From: Serratia sarumanii
Lineage (GTDB): Bacteria; Pseudomonadota; Gammaproteobacteria; Enterobacterales; Enterobacteriaceae
Reading direction: 5' to 3'
Length of the DNA: 64,000 nucleotides
Assembly: GCF_029962605.1 (NCBI RefSeq)
Contig: NZ_CP124750.1
Span: 1,178,001-1,242,000, forward strand
Under the pieces are notes generated by a model. That model ran no database searches, had not been told where the DNA came from, and saw nothing but the letters and a program-made list of their open reading frames with translations. Numbering within the stretch: position 1 is the stretch's first letter; each line of letters begins with the position of its first letter. Of the stretch, positions 9,897 through 20,268 are shown piece after piece. The position numbers were made by a program, and so were the translations under genes.

Positions 9897-11426
9897 TTAT
9901 TTGCGGCGCAGGCCCAACATCAGCGCCCAGCCGCCCAGCAGCAGGGTAATCACCCACAGCGGCGTGGCGCCGAAGCGCGCATAAGGCGTGACGCCGGTGG
10001 TCGGCGTGACCTTCACTTCGAGCACCTGACGGGTGAACTGCGGGATTTCGGCGATCACCTCGCCGTTCGCGTCCACCGCGGCGGTGACGCCGTTATTGGT
10101 GCTGCGCAGCAGCGGCCGGCCGAGCTCCAGCGCCCGCATGCGCGCCATCTGGAAGTGTTGCCACGGGCCGATGGAGTGGCCGAACCAGGCATCGTTGGAG
10201 ATGGTCAGCAGGAAGTTGGTGTCCGGGCGGAAGTTATCGCGCACCTGCTGGCCCAGCACGATTTCGTAGCAGATGGCCGCCGTCAGGTTGTACCCGCGCA
10301 CGCTGAGCTGCGGCTGCACATAGTCGCCGCGGCTGAAGGAAGACATCGGCAGATCGAAGAACGGCGCCAGCGGCCGCAGCAGCGTCTCCAGCGGCACGAA
10401 TTCGCCGAACGGCACCAGGTGGTGCTTGTTGTAGCGATTCTTGTCCGGGTAGCTGTACGGCGTCGGCTCGCCGAGCACGATGGCGCTGTTGTAGATCTGC
10501 TGGCCCTGTGGCGTGGCGCGCACGTCGACGATGCCGGTGATCAGGCTGCTGTTCTTCGCCCGCATCAGGTCGTCCATCATGGTCAGGAAGCCGTTCTGGT
10601 TGGCTTCATAATCCGGGATGGCGGACTCCGGCCAGATGACGATCGGCGCCTTGCCCACGTACGGACGGGTTTCGTCCAGATAGGTTTGCAGCGTGCTGAC
10701 CAGCGCTTTCGGATCCCATTTCATCGACTGGGCGATGTTGCCTTGCACCATGGCGACGTTCACCGCTTTCTCCGGCTGCGGGGTAAACCACTGCAGTTGG
10801 CGCAGCGGCCACGGCAACAGCAGCAGCGCGGCGGCGATGACCGCAGCCGACAGGCGGCGCTGATTGACGGCATACACCAGCAGGCCGGCGATGGCCATCA
10901 GCACAAAGGTGATGGCGTCGACGCCCAGCAGCGGCGCGATGCCCTTCAGCGGGCCGTTGATCTGGCTGTAGCCGAACTGCAGCCAGGGGAAGCCGGTCAG
11001 CACCCAGCCGCGCAGGAATTCGGTCACCTGCCACAGCGCCGGCGCGGCGATGGCCAGCCGCCACCAGCGGGTGGCCGGGCACAGGCGCGTCAACAGCCCG
11101 GCGAACAGCCCGGTATACAGCGACAGGTAAGCGGCGAGCAGCACCACCAGGAAGACGTTGACGGCGAAAGGCATGCCGCCGAAATCGGCGATGCTGACAT
11201 ACACCCAGTTGATGCCACTGCCGAACAGCCCGAAGCCCCAGACAAAGCCGAGCAGGGCGGACTGTTTGGCGGTGCGATTGAGGGTGACGGCCAGCAGGCC
11301 GAACAGGGAGACGATGGCCGCAGGCCAGAAGTCGTAGGGTGAGAACGCCAGCGTCCCGCTGGCACCTGACAACAGCGCCAGCAGGGCGCGAACCCGCTGG
11401 CGTTCAAGTAATGAGGCTTTAGCCAT
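9897..11426 (-). CDS. lnt: Apolipoprotein N-acyltransferase
   Basis: Inner-membrane enzyme that adds the third acyl chain to the N-terminal Cys of lipoproteins. 509 residues. About six hydrophobic segments fill residues 10-210 and are followed by a periplasmic nitrilase-like domain. The catalytic triad is visible: Glu in IWPESAIPD, Lys in [15 protein letters not shown] and Cys386 in AAICYEIV. Last gene of the ybeZ-ybeY-corC-lnt block, 8 bp after corC. Confidence 0.97.
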   Translation of the reverse strand: MAKASLLERQRVRALLALLSGASGTLAFSPYDFWPAAIVSLFGLLAVTLNRTAKQSALLGFVWGFGLFGSGINWVYVSIADFGGMPFAVNVFLVVLLAAYLSLYTGLFAGLLTRLCPATRWWRLAIAAPALWQVTEFLRGWVLTGFPWLQFGYSQINGPLKGIAPLLGVDAITFVLMAIAGLLVYAVNQRRLSAAVIAAALLLLPWPLRQLQWFTPQPEKAVNVAMVQGNIAQSMKWDPKALVSTLQTYLDETRPYVGKAPIVIWPESAIPDYEANQNGFLTMMDDLMRAKNSSLITGIVDVRATPQGQQIYNSAIVLGEPTPYSYPDKNRYNKHHLVPFGEFVPLETLLRPLAPFFDLPMSSFSRGDYVQPQLSVRGYNLTAAICYEIVLGQQVRDNFRPDTNFLLTISNDAWFGHSIGPWQHFQMARMRALELGRPLLRSTNNGVTAAVDANGEVIAEIPQFTRQVLEVKVTPTTGVTPYARFGATPLWVITLLLGGWALMLGLRRK

Positions 11427-11433
11427 GTTGGAT

Positions 11434-12336
11434 TTAATCTTCCAGTTTCGGTGGTGGAGAATCGTCCGGAATTTTTACATGAACCTGGATAATACGTCGA
11501 CTGTCGGCCATGGCAACTTTAAATAGGTAACCTTCGATTTCAATGGTTTCCCCGCGCGCCGGCAGGTGGCCGAAGGCCTGCATCACCAGACCGCCGATGG
11601 TATCGACCTCGTCGTCGCTGAAATGGGTGCCGAAGGCTTCGTTGAAGTCTTCGATTGGGGCCAGCGCGCGCACGGTGTACATGTGGCGGCTGAGCTGGCG
11701 GATATCCAGATCGTCTTCGTCGTCGTATTCGTCTTCGATCTCGCCGACGATCAGTTCCAGAATGTCTTCGATGGTGACCAGGCCGGACACGCCGCCGAAT
11801 TCGTCAATGACAATCGCCATGTGATAGCGCTGGGAGCGGAACTCTTTCAGCATCCGGTCGACGCGCTTGCTTTCCGGCACCACCACCGCGGTGCGCAGCA
11901 CCTTGTCGATGCTGAACGGCTCGGAGTCTGCGCGCATGAACGGCAGCAGATCCTTGGCCATCAGGATACCTTCGATGTGATCTTTGTCTTCGCTGATCAC
12001 CGGGAAGCGCGAGTGGGCGGAGTCGATAATCACGTCCAGGCACTCTTCCAGCGTCTGGTTGCGCTTGAGCGTCACCATCTGGGAGCGGGGGATCATGATG
12101 TCGCGCACGCGCTGCTCGGCGATATCCATCACGCCTTCCAGCATGTCGCGAGTATCGGGATCGATCAGGTCGTTTTGTTCGGAATCACGGATCAGCTCGA
12201 CCAGATCGCCACGGTTTTTGGGCTCGCCGTGGAACAGCTGGTTAAGGATAAGAGTAAAGAACCCCTTCTTGGGACTGGGGCTGTCATTGCTTTGTGAATG
12301 GTCGTCGCTCATGGCGTTTTCGTTACTGTCACTCAT
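11434..12336 (-). CDS. corC: CBS-domain magnesium/cobalt efflux protein CorC
   Basis: 300-residue cytoplasmic protein linked to Mg2+/Co2+ efflux with CorA. Two CBS domains span about residues 75-200 ([21 protein letters not shown] and [14 protein letters not shown] mark their starts) and a CorC/HlyC domain fills the C-terminus. Slightly longer than E. coli CorC (292) at the N-terminus. A second in-frame ATG at 12312 (MSDDHSQ) would match E. coli better; neither start has a strong ribosome site. Sits between ybeY and lnt as in other enterobacteria. Confidence 0.95.
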   Translation of the reverse strand: MSDSNENAMSDDHSQSNDSPSPKKGFFTLILNQLFHGEPKNRGDLVELIRDSEQNDLIDPDTRDMLEGVMDIAEQRVRDIMIPRSQMVTLKRNQTLEECLDVIIDSAHSRFPVISEDKDHIEGILMAKDLLPFMRADSEPFSIDKVLRTAVVVPESKRVDRMLKEFRSQRYHMAIVIDEFGGVSGLVTIEDILELIVGEIEDEYDDEDDLDIRQLSRHMYTVRALAPIEDFNEAFGTHFSDDEVDTIGGLVMQAFGHLPARGETIEIEGYLFKVAMADSRRIIQVHVKIPDDSPPPKLED

Positions 12337-12396
12337 GTCAGAGTTAAGGGGCGTCAGCGACAGCCCCGCAGGGGGCTGTAGGGTAAACGGCTGACG

Positions 12397-12870
12397 TCAG
12401 ACGGGGTCTTTTTCCGCCAGGTACGGATCAGGATAGCCCAGTCCGTGCATGATTTCGGTTTCCAAAGACTCCATTTCTTCGGCTTCATCGTCTTCGATGT
12501 GGTCATACCCTAGCAGATGAAGACTGCCGTGGACAACCATATGCGCCCAGTGGGCCTCCAGCGCCTTGCCTTGCTCAATCGCTTCCTGTTCAACCACCTG
12601 GCGGCAGATGATCAGATCGCCGAGCAGCGGCAGCTCGATGCCCGGCGGGGCCTCGAACGGGAAAGAGAGCACGTTGGTCGGCTTGTCTTTGCCGCGGTAG
12701 GTCAGGTTCAGCTCGTGGCTTTCCGCTTCGTCAACCAGACGCACGGTCACCTCGGCCTCTTCCTGAAATTGCGGCAGCACGCCTTCCAGCCAGCGCTGGA
12801 AGGTAGCCTCATCCGGCAGGCCGTCGCCGCTTTCACAGGCAATCTGCAGATCCAAAATCACCTGGCTCAT
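12397..12870 (-). CDS. ybeY: rRNA maturation endoribonuclease YbeY
   Basis: Zinc-dependent RNase of the UPF0054 family, involved in 16S rRNA 3'-end maturation and ribosome quality control. 157 residues. The metal motif [11 protein letters not shown] (three His) is near residue 116. The start overlaps the ybeZ stop by 4 bp, so the two are likely coupled. Confidence 0.96.
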   Translation of the reverse strand: MSQVILDLQIACESGDGLPDEATFQRWLEGVLPQFQEEAEVTVRLVDEAESHELNLTYRGKDKPTNVLSFPFEAPPGIELPLLGDLIICRQVVEQEAIEQGKALEAHWAHMVVHGSLHLLGYDHIEDDEAEEMESLETEIMHGLGYPDPYLAEKDPV

Positions 12871-13922
12871 GGTGTCTCCTGCTCGGAGGCGGCGAGCGCC
12901 TCGCGCTTACGTTGTTCGGCAATCGCGTCTTTGCGTTTCTGTTCGGCCGCTTCCCAGGCCTCATAGGCGATGACCACGCGGGCCACCACCGGGTGGCGCA
13001 CCACGTCTTCGCTGTGGAAGAAGTTGAAGCTCAGTTCTTCCACGTCCGACAGCACTTCCACCGCGTGGCGCAGGCCGGATTTCTGGTTGCGCGGCAGGTC
13101 GATCTGGGTGACGTCGCCGGTGATGACCGCCTTCGAGTTGAAGCCGATGCGCGTCAGGAACATCTTCATCTGTTCGATGGTGGTGTTCTGGCTCTCATCC
13201 AGAATGATAAAGGCGTCGTTCAGCGTGCGGCCGCGCATATAGGCCAGCGGCGCGACTTCGATCACGTTGCGCTCGATGAGCTTCTCCACGCGCTCGAAGC
13301 CCAGCATTTCGAACAGGGCGTCGTACAGCGGGCGCAGATAGGGATCGACCTTCTGGCTCAGATCGCCCGGCAGGAAGCCCAGCTTTTCGCCGGCTTCGAC
13401 CGCGGGGCGGGTCAGCAGAATGCGGCGAATTTCCTGGCGCTCCAGCGCATCTACCGCGGCGGCGACCGCCAGGTAGGTCTTGCCGGTGCCCGCCGGGCCG
13501 ATGCCGAAGGTGATGTCGTGATCGAGAATGTTGGCGATGTACTGCGCCTGGTTGGGCGTGCGCGGTTTCACCATGCCGCGCTTGGTTTTGATGGTGACCG
13601 CCTTGCCGTAATCCGGCACGCTGTCGGCTACCTGTTCCAGCACCCGGCTCTCTTTGATGGCCAGGTGGATTTGCTCCGGATCGATATCCGGGATCACGCC
13701 GCGAATCGGCGCGGTATCCACGTACAGATGGCGCAGGATATCGGCGGCGGCGGCCACGCACAGGTTTTTGCCGACCAGCTTGAAACGGTTGTCGCGGCGA
13801 TTGATTTCGATGCCCAATCGGCGCTCGAGTTGTTTGATGTTGTCATCAAACGGGCCGCACAGGCTGAGCAAACGCTTGTTGTCTGCGGGCTCTAACAAAA
13901 TTTCTTGTGTTGCGACGTTCAA
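12867..13922 (-). CDS. ybeZ: PhoH-like ATPase YbeZ
   Basis: 351-residue PhoH-family NTPase that works with YbeY. Walker A GPAGTGKT is near residue 140 and Walker B IILDESQN near 238. The start codon is TTG (TTGAACGTC), preceded by AGAGGA at good spacing; E. coli ybeZ also begins with TTG as I recall, and the N-terminal MN...EI-LEPADN pattern matches. First gene of the ybeZ-ybeY-corC-lnt block. Confidence 0.94.
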   Translation of the reverse strand: MNVATQEILLEPADNKRLLSLCGPFDDNIKQLERRLGIEINRRDNRFKLVGKNLCVAAAADILRHLYVDTAPIRGVIPDIDPEQIHLAIKESRVLEQVADSVPDYGKAVTIKTKRGMVKPRTPNQAQYIANILDHDITFGIGPAGTGKTYLAVAAAVDALERQEIRRILLTRPAVEAGEKLGFLPGDLSQKVDPYLRPLYDALFEMLGFERVEKLIERNVIEVAPLAYMRGRTLNDAFIILDESQNTTIEQMKMFLTRIGFNSKAVITGDVTQIDLPRNQKSGLRHAVEVLSDVEELSFNFFHSEDVVRHPVVARVVIAYEAWEAAEQKRKDAIAEQRKREALAASEQETP

Positions 13923-14104
13923 ACTATTCCTCTAGGTCACATCGGGCCTGGTTGATGTCACATAGCGCGTCCGGGACGCGCGCGTTCAGGGCGAGCCTGA
14001 ATACTCTCTTTCTTGAATTATTCATGGTGCGCCGCAACGGCGCAAGTTTACCGCTGATCTATCTGTGCGCCGTCGGCGAAATTCAAGGGAAGAGAAGGAA
14101 AAAA

Positions 14105-14130
14105 CGCGGCGGGGCGCAAAGCCCGCCGCG
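14105..14130 (-). terminator. yjdM terminator
   Basis: Stem CGCGGCGGG/CCCGCCGCG on the minus strand, followed by a run of six Ts, about 27 bp after the yjdM stop. A strong Rho-independent terminator. Confidence 0.75.
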
Positions 14131-14156
14131 TCATCACAGAACAAGGCCGCTGGGAA

Positions 14157-14492
14157 TCAGTTCTTTTTCACGAACTCGGATTTCAGCTTCATCGGGCCGA
14201 AGCCATCGATTTTGCAGTCGATGTTGTGATCGCCTTCGACCAGGCGAATGTTTTTCACCTTGGTGCCGATTTTGAGCATCGAGGAGCTGCCTTTGACCTT
14301 CAGGTCTTTGATCACGGTGACCGCGTCGCCGTCCGCCAGCAGGTTGCCGTTGGCGTCTTTGACGATCAGCGTGTCCTGATCTTCCGCCGGGGCGCTGTCG
14401 CTCCACTCGTGGGCGCACTCAGGGCAGATGAACAGGGCATTGTCCTGGTAGGTGTATTCGGAGTTGCACTTCGGGCAGTGTGGGAGTTGCAT
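14157..14492 (-). CDS. yjdM: Zinc-ribbon protein YjdM (PhnA family)
   Basis: 111-residue protein matching E. coli YjdM (formerly PhnA) closely, especially the C-terminal [14 protein letters not shown] segment. The N-terminus has two Cys pairs (CPKC, CPEC) forming a zinc ribbon. Despite the old name, a role in phosphonate breakdown is not established. The start at 14492 (MQLPHC) fits the family; in-frame sequence upstream is not conserved. Located alone between ybeZ and miaB, unlike in E. coli where it is near phn. Confidence 0.93.
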   Translation of the reverse strand: MQLPHCPKCNSEYTYQDNALFICPECAHEWSDSAPAEDQDTLIVKDANGNLLADGDAVTVIKDLKVKGSSSMLKIGTKVKNIRLVEGDHNIDCKIDGFGPMKLKSEFVKKN

Positions 14493-14610
14493 GTTATGTC
14501 GCCTCTTCAACAATAAAAAAATAAAAAAGCAAATCACCGGGCGCGGACGCCCGGCGGAGAAACGGTAAGGAGTAGCGCGAATGGGCGGCGATAAGGCGGC
14601 CGCCGCGGCG

Positions 14611-16035
14611 TCAGGGCTGGTAAATGCCGACGCCCAGCGCGTTTTCTTTGCGGGTACGGGCGATCACCGACTGCGGGGATTCATGTACGCGCAGATCCAT
14701 CTGCTGTTCGGTGCGCACCACTGCGCCACGCAGGGTGTTGGTCAGCACCTCGGTAATTTCCACGTCGACGAACTGGCCGATCATGTCGGGCGTGCCCTCG
14801 AAGTTTACCACACGGTTGCACTCCGTGCGCCCGGCCAGCTCCATCACGCTTTTGCGCGAGGTGCCCTCCACCAGAATGCGCTGGACGGTGCCTAGCATGC
14901 GGCGGCTGAACTGCAGCGCCTGCTGGTTGATGCGGTCCTGCAGAATATACAGCCGCTGTTTTTTCTCTTCTTCGCTGACGTCGTCGACCATGTCCGCCGC
15001 CGGGGTGCCCGGGCGCGACGAATAGATGAAGCTGAAGCTGACGTCGAAATTGACGTCGGCGATCAGGTTCATGGTCTGTTCGAAGTCGGCCTGGTTTTCG
15101 CCCGGGAAACCGACGATGAAATCGGAGCTGAGCTGGATGTTCGGGCGCGCCTTGCGCAGCTTGCGGATAATCGCCTTGTACTCCAGCGCGGTGTGCGCGC
15201 GTTTCATCATGGTCAGGATGCGATCCGAACCGCTCTGCACCGGCAGATGCAGGAAGCTGACCAGCTCCGGCGTGTCTTCGTACACCGCGATGATGTCGTC
15301 GGTGAACTCGATCGGGTGGCTGGTGGTGAAGCGAATGCGATCGATGCCGTCGATGGCCGCCACCAGGCGCAGCAGTTCGGCGAACGAGCAGATATCGCCG
15401 TCATGCGTGGCACCGCGGTAAGCGTTGACGTTTTGGCCGAGCAGGTTGACCTCGCGTACGCCCTGCGCCGCCAGTTGGGCGATTTCGAACAGCACGTCGT
15501 CGCTCGGGCGGCTCACTTCCTCGCCGCGGGTGTAAGGCACCACGCAGAAGGTGCAGTATTTGTTGCAGCCTTCCATGATCGACACGAATGCGGTCGGGCC
15601 TTCGGCGCGCGGTTCCGGCAGACGGTCGAACTTTTCGATCTCCGGGAAGCTGATGTCGACCACCGGGCTGCGGGTGCCCTGAACGTGATTGATCATTTCC
15701 GGCAGGCGGTGCAGGGTCTGCGGGCCGAATACCACGTCAACGCAGGGCGCGCGGCTGCGGATCAGTTCACCTTCTTGCGAGGCCACGCAACCGCCGACGC
15801 CGATGATCACCGACGGGTTCTTTTCTTTCAGCAAGCGCCAGCGCCCCAGCATGGCGAAAACTTTCTCCTGCGCCTTTTCACGGATCGAGCAGGTGTTCAG
15901 CAGCAGCACGTCCGCCTCTTCGGCGTTATCGGTCCACTCGAAGCCGTGCGTGCTGTTCAACAGGTCGGCCATTTTCGATGAATCGTACTCATTCATCTGG
16001 CAGCCCCAGGTTTTGATATGTAGTTTTTTCGTCAT
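14611..16035 (-). CDS. miaB: tRNA-2-methylthio-N6-isopentenyladenosine synthase MiaB
   Basis: Radical-SAM methylthiotransferase acting on A37 of tRNAs. 474 residues, as in E. coli. The N-terminal domain binds one [4Fe-4S] cluster (Cys in WGCQMN, LNTCSI and GGCVA); the radical-SAM motif is CNKYCTFC near residue 157; a C-terminal TRAM domain starts near residue 378. Divergent from ubiF. Confidence 0.97.
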   Translation of the reverse strand: MTKKLHIKTWGCQMNEYDSSKMADLLNSTHGFEWTDNAEEADVLLLNTCSIREKAQEKVFAMLGRWRLLKEKNPSVIIGVGGCVASQEGELIRSRAPCVDVVFGPQTLHRLPEMINHVQGTRSPVVDISFPEIEKFDRLPEPRAEGPTAFVSIMEGCNKYCTFCVVPYTRGEEVSRPSDDVLFEIAQLAAQGVREVNLLGQNVNAYRGATHDGDICSFAELLRLVAAIDGIDRIRFTTSHPIEFTDDIIAVYEDTPELVSFLHLPVQSGSDRILTMMKRAHTALEYKAIIRKLRKARPNIQLSSDFIVGFPGENQADFEQTMNLIADVNFDVSFSFIYSSRPGTPAADMVDDVSEEEKKQRLYILQDRINQQALQFSRRMLGTVQRILVEGTSRKSVMELAGRTECNRVVNFEGTPDMIGQFVDVEITEVLTNTLRGAVVRTEQQMDLRVHESPQSVIARTRKENALGVGIYQP

Positions 16036-16232
16036 TGACTTGCCATTACTCAGTGCGGAGCGAAAGTTGCGTTACGCGACATGCAGGGCGCGTATTGTAA
16101 TCATTTGCCGCCGTTGTGACCAGCGCGGGGGAAAATGGCACGCAACCTGAAGCCGAAGCGAAAATCCGGTACACTGCGCAAAACGCCATACCGGGTGGGA
16201 TGGCGAGCATTCACACAGAAAACATAGCCAAT

Positions 16233-17414
16233 ATGAAGACATCTCAAAATCGGTATGACGCAGTGGTGGTTGGCGGCGGCATGGTCGGCGCGGCGGCGGC
16301 CCTGGGGCTGGCGCAGGCGGGCTGGTCGGTGGCGTTGCTGGAACATCAGGCGCCGCAGGCGTTCGAGGCGCAAAGCCCGCCGGATCTGCGCATTTCCGCT
16401 ATCGGCTGCACCTCGGTGGGGCTGCTGAAACAGCTCGGCGCCTGGCAGGCCGTGACGGCGATGCGCACGGCGCCGTATCGCCGGCTGGAGACCTGGGAGT
16501 GGGCGTCGTCGCGCGTGGCGTTCGACGCGGTGTCCCTGGGGCTGCCGGAGCTGGGCTTTATGGTGGAAAACCGCATTCTGCAGCTGGCGCTGTGGCAGCA
16601 GTTCGCGCAGTGCGCCAATTTGACGCTGCTGTGCCCCGCCAGGCTGCAATCGCTGCAGCGGGCGGACAATGCCTGGCAACTGACGCTGGACGGCGGTGAG
16701 ACGCTGCAGACGCGCATGGTTGTCGGCGCCGACGGCGCCAACTCGCAGGTGCGCAAGCTGGCGGCGATCGGCACCAACGGCTGGCAGTATCGTCAGGCGT
16801 GCATGTTGATCACCGTCGATACCGGCGCGCCGCAGCAGGATGTGACCTGGCAGCGCTTCTTCCCATCTGGGCCGCGTGCCTTCCTGCCGCTGTACGACAG
16901 CTGGGCGTCGCTGGTGTGGTATGACAGCCCGCAGCGCATTCGCCAGCTGCAGGCGATGCCGCCGGCGCAACTGGAGCGCGAGATCGCCGCCGCTTTCCCG
17001 GCGCGACTGGGCCCGGTTAAGGTGCACGCCGCCGGTTCGTTCCCGCTGACGCGGCGTCATGCGCAGCGCTACGTGTTGCCGGGGCTGGCGCTGTTGGGCG
17101 ATGCGGCGCATACCATCAACCCGCTGGCCGGGCAGGGCGTCAATCTGGGGTATCGCGACGTGGATGCCTTGCTGAACGTATTAAGCGATGCGCGGGAGCA
17201 GGGAGAGGACTGGAGCAGCGAGGCGGTACTGCTGCGCTATCAGCGCCGCCGCCGTACCGACAATCTGCTGATGCAGAGCGGCATGGATCTGTTCTATACC
17301 GCTTTCAGCAATAACCTGGCGCCGCTGAACGTGGCGCGCAATCTGGCGCTGATGGCCGCGCAGCGGGCGGGCAAGCTGAAAGAGCATGCGTTGAAGTACG
17401 CGTTGGGATTGTAA
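16233..17414 (+). CDS. ubiF: 3-demethoxyubiquinol 3-hydroxylase UbiF
   Basis: FAD monooxygenase performing the last ring hydroxylation of ubiquinone synthesis. 393 residues from the ATG at 16233, chosen because the FAD dinucleotide motif GGGMVGAA follows about 10 residues later, as in the family; an upstream in-frame start lacks conservation. GADGANSQVR and GDAAHTINPLAGQG are the other flavin motifs. The ribosome site is weak. Divergent from miaB and followed by a terminator shared with the tRNA operon. Confidence 0.94.
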   Translation: MKTSQNRYDAVVVGGGMVGAAAALGLAQAGWSVALLEHQAPQAFEAQSPPDLRISAIGCTSVGLLKQLGAWQAVTAMRTAPYRRLETWEWASSRVAFDAVSLGLPELGFMVENRILQLALWQQFAQCANLTLLCPARLQSLQRADNAWQLTLDGGETLQTRMVVGADGANSQVRKLAAIGTNGWQYRQACMLITVDTGAPQQDVTWQRFFPSGPRAFLPLYDSWASLVWYDSPQRIRQLQAMPPAQLEREIAAAFPARLGPVKVHAAGSFPLTRRHAQRYVLPGLALLGDAAHTINPLAGQGVNLGYRDVDALLNVLSDAREQGEDWSSEAVLLRYQRRRRTDNLLMQSGMDLFYTAFSNNLAPLNVARNLALMAAQRAGKLKEHALKYALGL

Positions 17415-17470
17415 CCGACAGGGCTCGGCTGCGGCTGGGCTCATTAGGATTGGCCGAGCATCGGAAAGCA

Positions 17471-17495
17471 AAAAGCCCGCCGAAGCGGGCTTTTC
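17471..17495. terminator. Bidirectional terminator between ubiF and the tRNA operon
   Basis: AGCCCGC-CGAA-GCGGGCT hairpin flanked by AAAA on the left and TTTT on the right, so it can stop ubiF on the plus strand and the tRNA transcript on the minus strand. Confidence 0.85.
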
Positions 17496-17501
17496 TAAAT
17501 A

Positions 17502-17576
17502 TGGCTGGGGTGCCAGGATTCGAACCTGGGTATGCTGGTATCAGAAACCAGAGCCTTACCGCTTGGCGACACCCCA
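17502..17576 (-). tRNA. tRNA-Gln (anticodon CTG)
   Basis: 75 nt including an encoded CCA. Acceptor TGGGGTG pairs with CACCCCA; the anticodon loop reads TTCTGAT. Corresponds to glnV/glnX of E. coli. Last gene of the six-gene tRNA operon. Confidence 0.96.
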
Positions 17577-17580
17577 ATTA

Positions 17581-17657
17581 TGGTGGCTACGACGGGATTT
17601 GAACCTGTGACCCCATCATTATGAGTGATGTGCTCTAACCAGCTGAGCTACGTAGCC
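17581..17657 (-). tRNA. metU: tRNA-Met, elongator (anticodon CAT)
   Basis: 77 nt including CCA. Acceptor GGCTACG/CGTAGCC; the anticodon loop is CTCATAA. It differs from the second Met copy (18024-18100) by one base in the T loop. It is an elongator, since it begins G1 paired to C72. Confidence 0.96.
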
Positions 17658-17698
17658 GATGGTACTTTTTACTTCTTTGATTTGCAAGCAGTTTGTTA

Positions 17699-17773
17699 TG
17701 GCTGGGGTACCTGGATTCGAACCAGGGAATGCCGGTATCAAAAACCGGTGCCTTACCGCTTGGCGATACCCCA
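17699..17773 (-). tRNA. glnW: tRNA-Gln (anticodon TTG)
   Basis: 75 nt including CCA; anticodon loop TTTTGAT; acceptor TGGGGTA/TACCCCA. Appears identical to the next copy at 17818-17892. Confidence 0.96.
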
Positions 17774-17817
17774 CCTGCAAACAAATCTTATGTTGAAACC
17801 CCATTCCCGAAAGAATA

Positions 17818-17892
17818 TGGCTGGGGTACCTGGATTCGAACCAGGGAATGCCGGTATCAAAAACCGGTGCCTTACCGCTTGGCGATACCCCA
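17818..17892 (-). tRNA. glnU: tRNA-Gln (anticodon TTG)
   Basis: 75 nt including CCA, the second identical copy of the TTG-reading glutamine tRNA. Separated from the first by 44 bp. Confidence 0.96.
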
Positions 17893-17922
17893 TCAACATA
17901 CTGCGCCGACGATGAAGAGAAA

Positions 17923-18007
17923 TGGTGCGGGAGGCGAGACTTGAACTCGCACACCTTGCGGCGCCAGAACCTAAATCTGGTGCGTCTACCAATTTCGCCA
18001 CTCCCGC
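17923..18007 (-). tRNA. leuW: tRNA-Leu (anticodon TAG)
   Basis: 85 nt class II tRNA including CCA. Acceptor GCGGGAG/CTCCCGC, anticodon loop TTTAGGT, and a long variable arm (GCGCCGCAAGGTGT region). Matches leuW of the E. coli cluster. Confidence 0.96.
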
Positions 18008-18023
18008 AAATGCAAAAAAGAGA

Positions 18024-18100
18024 TGGTGGCTACGACGGGATTCGAACCTGTGACCCCATCATTATGAGTGATGTGCTCTAACCAGCTGAGCTACGTAGCC
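18024..18100 (-). tRNA. metT: tRNA-Met, elongator (anticodon CAT)
   Basis: 77 nt including CCA, first gene of the tRNA operon. Same sequence as the copy at 17581 except for one T-loop base. Confidence 0.96.
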
Positions 18101-18139
18101 CTCTTTTTTTGCTTTGCCTTCATCGGCGTTGCGGGGCGC

Positions 18140-18168
18140 ATTATGCGTATATGACCGATTTGCGTCAA
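18140..18168 (-). promoter_or_regulatory. Promoter of the metT-leuW-gln tRNA operon
   Basis: Minus strand TTGACG, 17-bp spacer, CATAAT, followed by a GC-rich GCGCCCC discriminator typical of stringently controlled stable-RNA promoters. Lies about 40 bp upstream of metT. Confidence 0.85.
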
Positions 18169-18319
18169 CAAGTTTTTTCCCGAAAAAGTGCCCGGAAGCG
18201 CCGTTTGTCTGGGTTGTGAACATTATGGCGATAAAATCGGCAATTCAGGCAGTTGGCGGGGGGAAAAGGCAACAAAAAGGCGGGCCAAAAGGCCCGCCCC
18301 GAGGGAAAGCGCTGCGCGA

Positions 18320-19984
18320 TTATTTATAGGCGGCCTGGTGTACGCCGACGGCGCGGCCGGAAGGATCGTCCATCTTCTTGAACGATTCGTCCCATTCGAT
18401 GGCCTTGGCGGACGAGCAGGCGACGGACGGGCCGCCCGGCACGCATTCGGCGGCGCTCGGCAGCGGGAACAGCTCCTCGAAGATTTCGCGGTACAGGTAG
18501 CCTTCTTTCGAAGTCGGCGTGTTGTACGGGAAGCGGAAACGCGCGGTTTCGAGCTGTTGATCGCTGATTTGCTGCGCAGCGACCTCTTTTAGCGTGTCGA
18601 TCCAGCTGTAGCCGACGCCGTCGGAGAACTGCTCTTTCTGGCGCCAGGCCACGCTGGCCGGCAAATAGGACTCGAAACATTCGCGGACGATGTGTTTTTC
18701 CATTTTGCCGTTGCCGCACATTTTATCTTTCGGGTTGATGCGCATCGCCACGTCGAGGAATTTCTTGTCCAGGAACGGTACGCGGGCTTCGACGCCCCAG
18801 GCGGACATCGCCTTGTTGGCGCGCGCGCAGTCGAACATATGCAGCGCCAGCAGCTTGCGCACGGTCTCTTCGTGGAATTCGCGGGCGTCCGGCGCCTTAT
18901 GGAAGTAGAGGTAGCCGCCGAACACTTCGTCCGCGCCTTCGCCGGAGAGCACCATCTTGATGCCCATCGCCTTGATTTTGCGCGACATCAGGTACATCGG
19001 CGTCGAGGCGCGGATGGTGGTGACGTCGTAGGTTTCGATGTGGTAAATCACGTCGCGGATGGCGTCCAGGCCTTCCTGCACGGTGAAGTGGATTTCATGG
19101 TGTACGGTGCCCAGATGGTTGGCCACCTCCTGCGCGGCGCGCAGATCCGGCGAGCCTTCCAGGCCGACGGCGAAGGAGTGCAGCTGCGGCCACCAGGCTT
19201 CGCTGCGTTCCTGATCTTCCACGCGGCGCGCGGCGTACTTCTTGGTGATCGCCGAGATGACCGAGGAATCCAGCCCGCCCGACAGCAGCACGCCGTAAGG
19301 CACGTCAGACATCAGGTGGCTTTTCACCGACTCTTCCAGCGCGGTTCGCAGGGCGGTGGCGTCGGTCACGTTGTCTTTGACGCTGTCGTAATCGAACCAG
19401 TCGCGGCGATAGTATTCGCGGATCTCACCGTCCTGGCTCCACAGGTAGCTGCCGGCCGGAAATTCCTTGATGGTGCGGCACACCGGCACCAGCGCTTTCA
19501 TTTCCGAGGCGACGTACAGGTTGCCGTGCTCGTCGTGGCCCATGTACAGCGGGATGATGCCCAGATGATCGCGGCCGATCAGGTAGGCGTCTTTTTCGGT
19601 GTCGTACAGGGCGAAGGCGAACATGCCTTGCAGATCGTCGAGGAAGTCCGGGCCTTTCTCCTGATACAGCGCCAGGATTACTTCACAGTCGGAACCGGTC
19701 TGGAACGCGTAGCGGTCGCTCAGCTGTTGGCGCAGCGCCTGGTGGTTGTAAATTTCGCCGTTGACCGCCAAAACGTGGGTGTGCGCAGCGTTGTACAGCG
19801 GTTGAGCGCCGTTGTTGACGTCGACGATCGACAGGCGTTCGTGGGCCAAAATGGCTTTGTCGCTGGCGTAAACGCCGGACCAATCCGGGCCGCGATGGCG
19901 CATCAGGCGCGACAGCTCCAGCGCTTTCTTACGCAGTTCAACGGGATCGGACTTCAGATCGAGCACACCGAAAATAGAACACAT
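18320..19984 (-). CDS. asnB: Asparagine synthetase B (glutamine-hydrolysing)
   Basis: Makes asparagine from aspartate, ATP and glutamine. 554 residues, identical in length to E. coli AsnB. The Ntn glutaminase domain begins with the catalytic Cys2 (MCSIFGV). The synthetase domain shows the PP-loop LLSGGLDSS near residue 232. A TAGGAGAG ribosome site lies 5 bp before the ATG. It sits upstream of the tRNA operon on the same strand, as in E. coli. Confidence 0.98.
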   Translation of the reverse strand: MCSIFGVLDLKSDPVELRKKALELSRLMRHRGPDWSGVYASDKAILAHERLSIVDVNNGAQPLYNAAHTHVLAVNGEIYNHQALRQQLSDRYAFQTGSDCEVILALYQEKGPDFLDDLQGMFAFALYDTEKDAYLIGRDHLGIIPLYMGHDEHGNLYVASEMKALVPVCRTIKEFPAGSYLWSQDGEIREYYRRDWFDYDSVKDNVTDATALRTALEESVKSHLMSDVPYGVLLSGGLDSSVISAITKKYAARRVEDQERSEAWWPQLHSFAVGLEGSPDLRAAQEVANHLGTVHHEIHFTVQEGLDAIRDVIYHIETYDVTTIRASTPMYLMSRKIKAMGIKMVLSGEGADEVFGGYLYFHKAPDAREFHEETVRKLLALHMFDCARANKAMSAWGVEARVPFLDKKFLDVAMRINPKDKMCGNGKMEKHIVRECFESYLPASVAWRQKEQFSDGVGYSWIDTLKEVAAQQISDQQLETARFRFPYNTPTSKEGYLYREIFEELFPLPSAAECVPGGPSVACSSAKAIEWDESFKKMDDPSGRAVGVHQAAYK

Positions 19985-20232
19985 ACAACTCTCCTAACGG
20001 GCTTTTATGACTGTGATGTTGTTTTTTACTGTTATGGGCAGCATTGCCGATTCATCAGCGATAACGCGGTTTTGCTGCGCTGTGGTTATGAAAATGCGCC
20101 TAAAGCTGCATGAGATGCAAGCGTTTTAGCCATACGCTGAGAAATAGTTGTTTGCCTGGGCGCGGTTTTTGACGGATTTTCAGTTATCGGCGGGAAAAAT
20201 TAGCGATTATGCAATTTTTAGCGTAATGACGG

Positions 20233-20259
20233 GATTGCCGGCCGGTTTGACCGGCAATC
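20233..20259 (-). terminator. Hairpin after chiC
   Basis: 9-bp stem GATTGCCGG/CCGGCAATC about 10 bp beyond the chiC stop. No T-run, so possibly a stabilising 3' hairpin rather than a full terminator. Confidence 0.4.
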
Positions 20260-20268
20260 GATTAGCGA

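Noticed and set aside
9649..9957. 102-codon minus-strand frame upstream of gltI
   Set aside because: Overlaps the lnt 3' end, no ribosome site, no family features.
17502..18100. Integration site with a genomic island at the tRNA genes
   Set aside because: Flanking genes ubiF and asnB are contiguous with the cluster as in E. coli; no integrase or direct repeats of a tRNA end.
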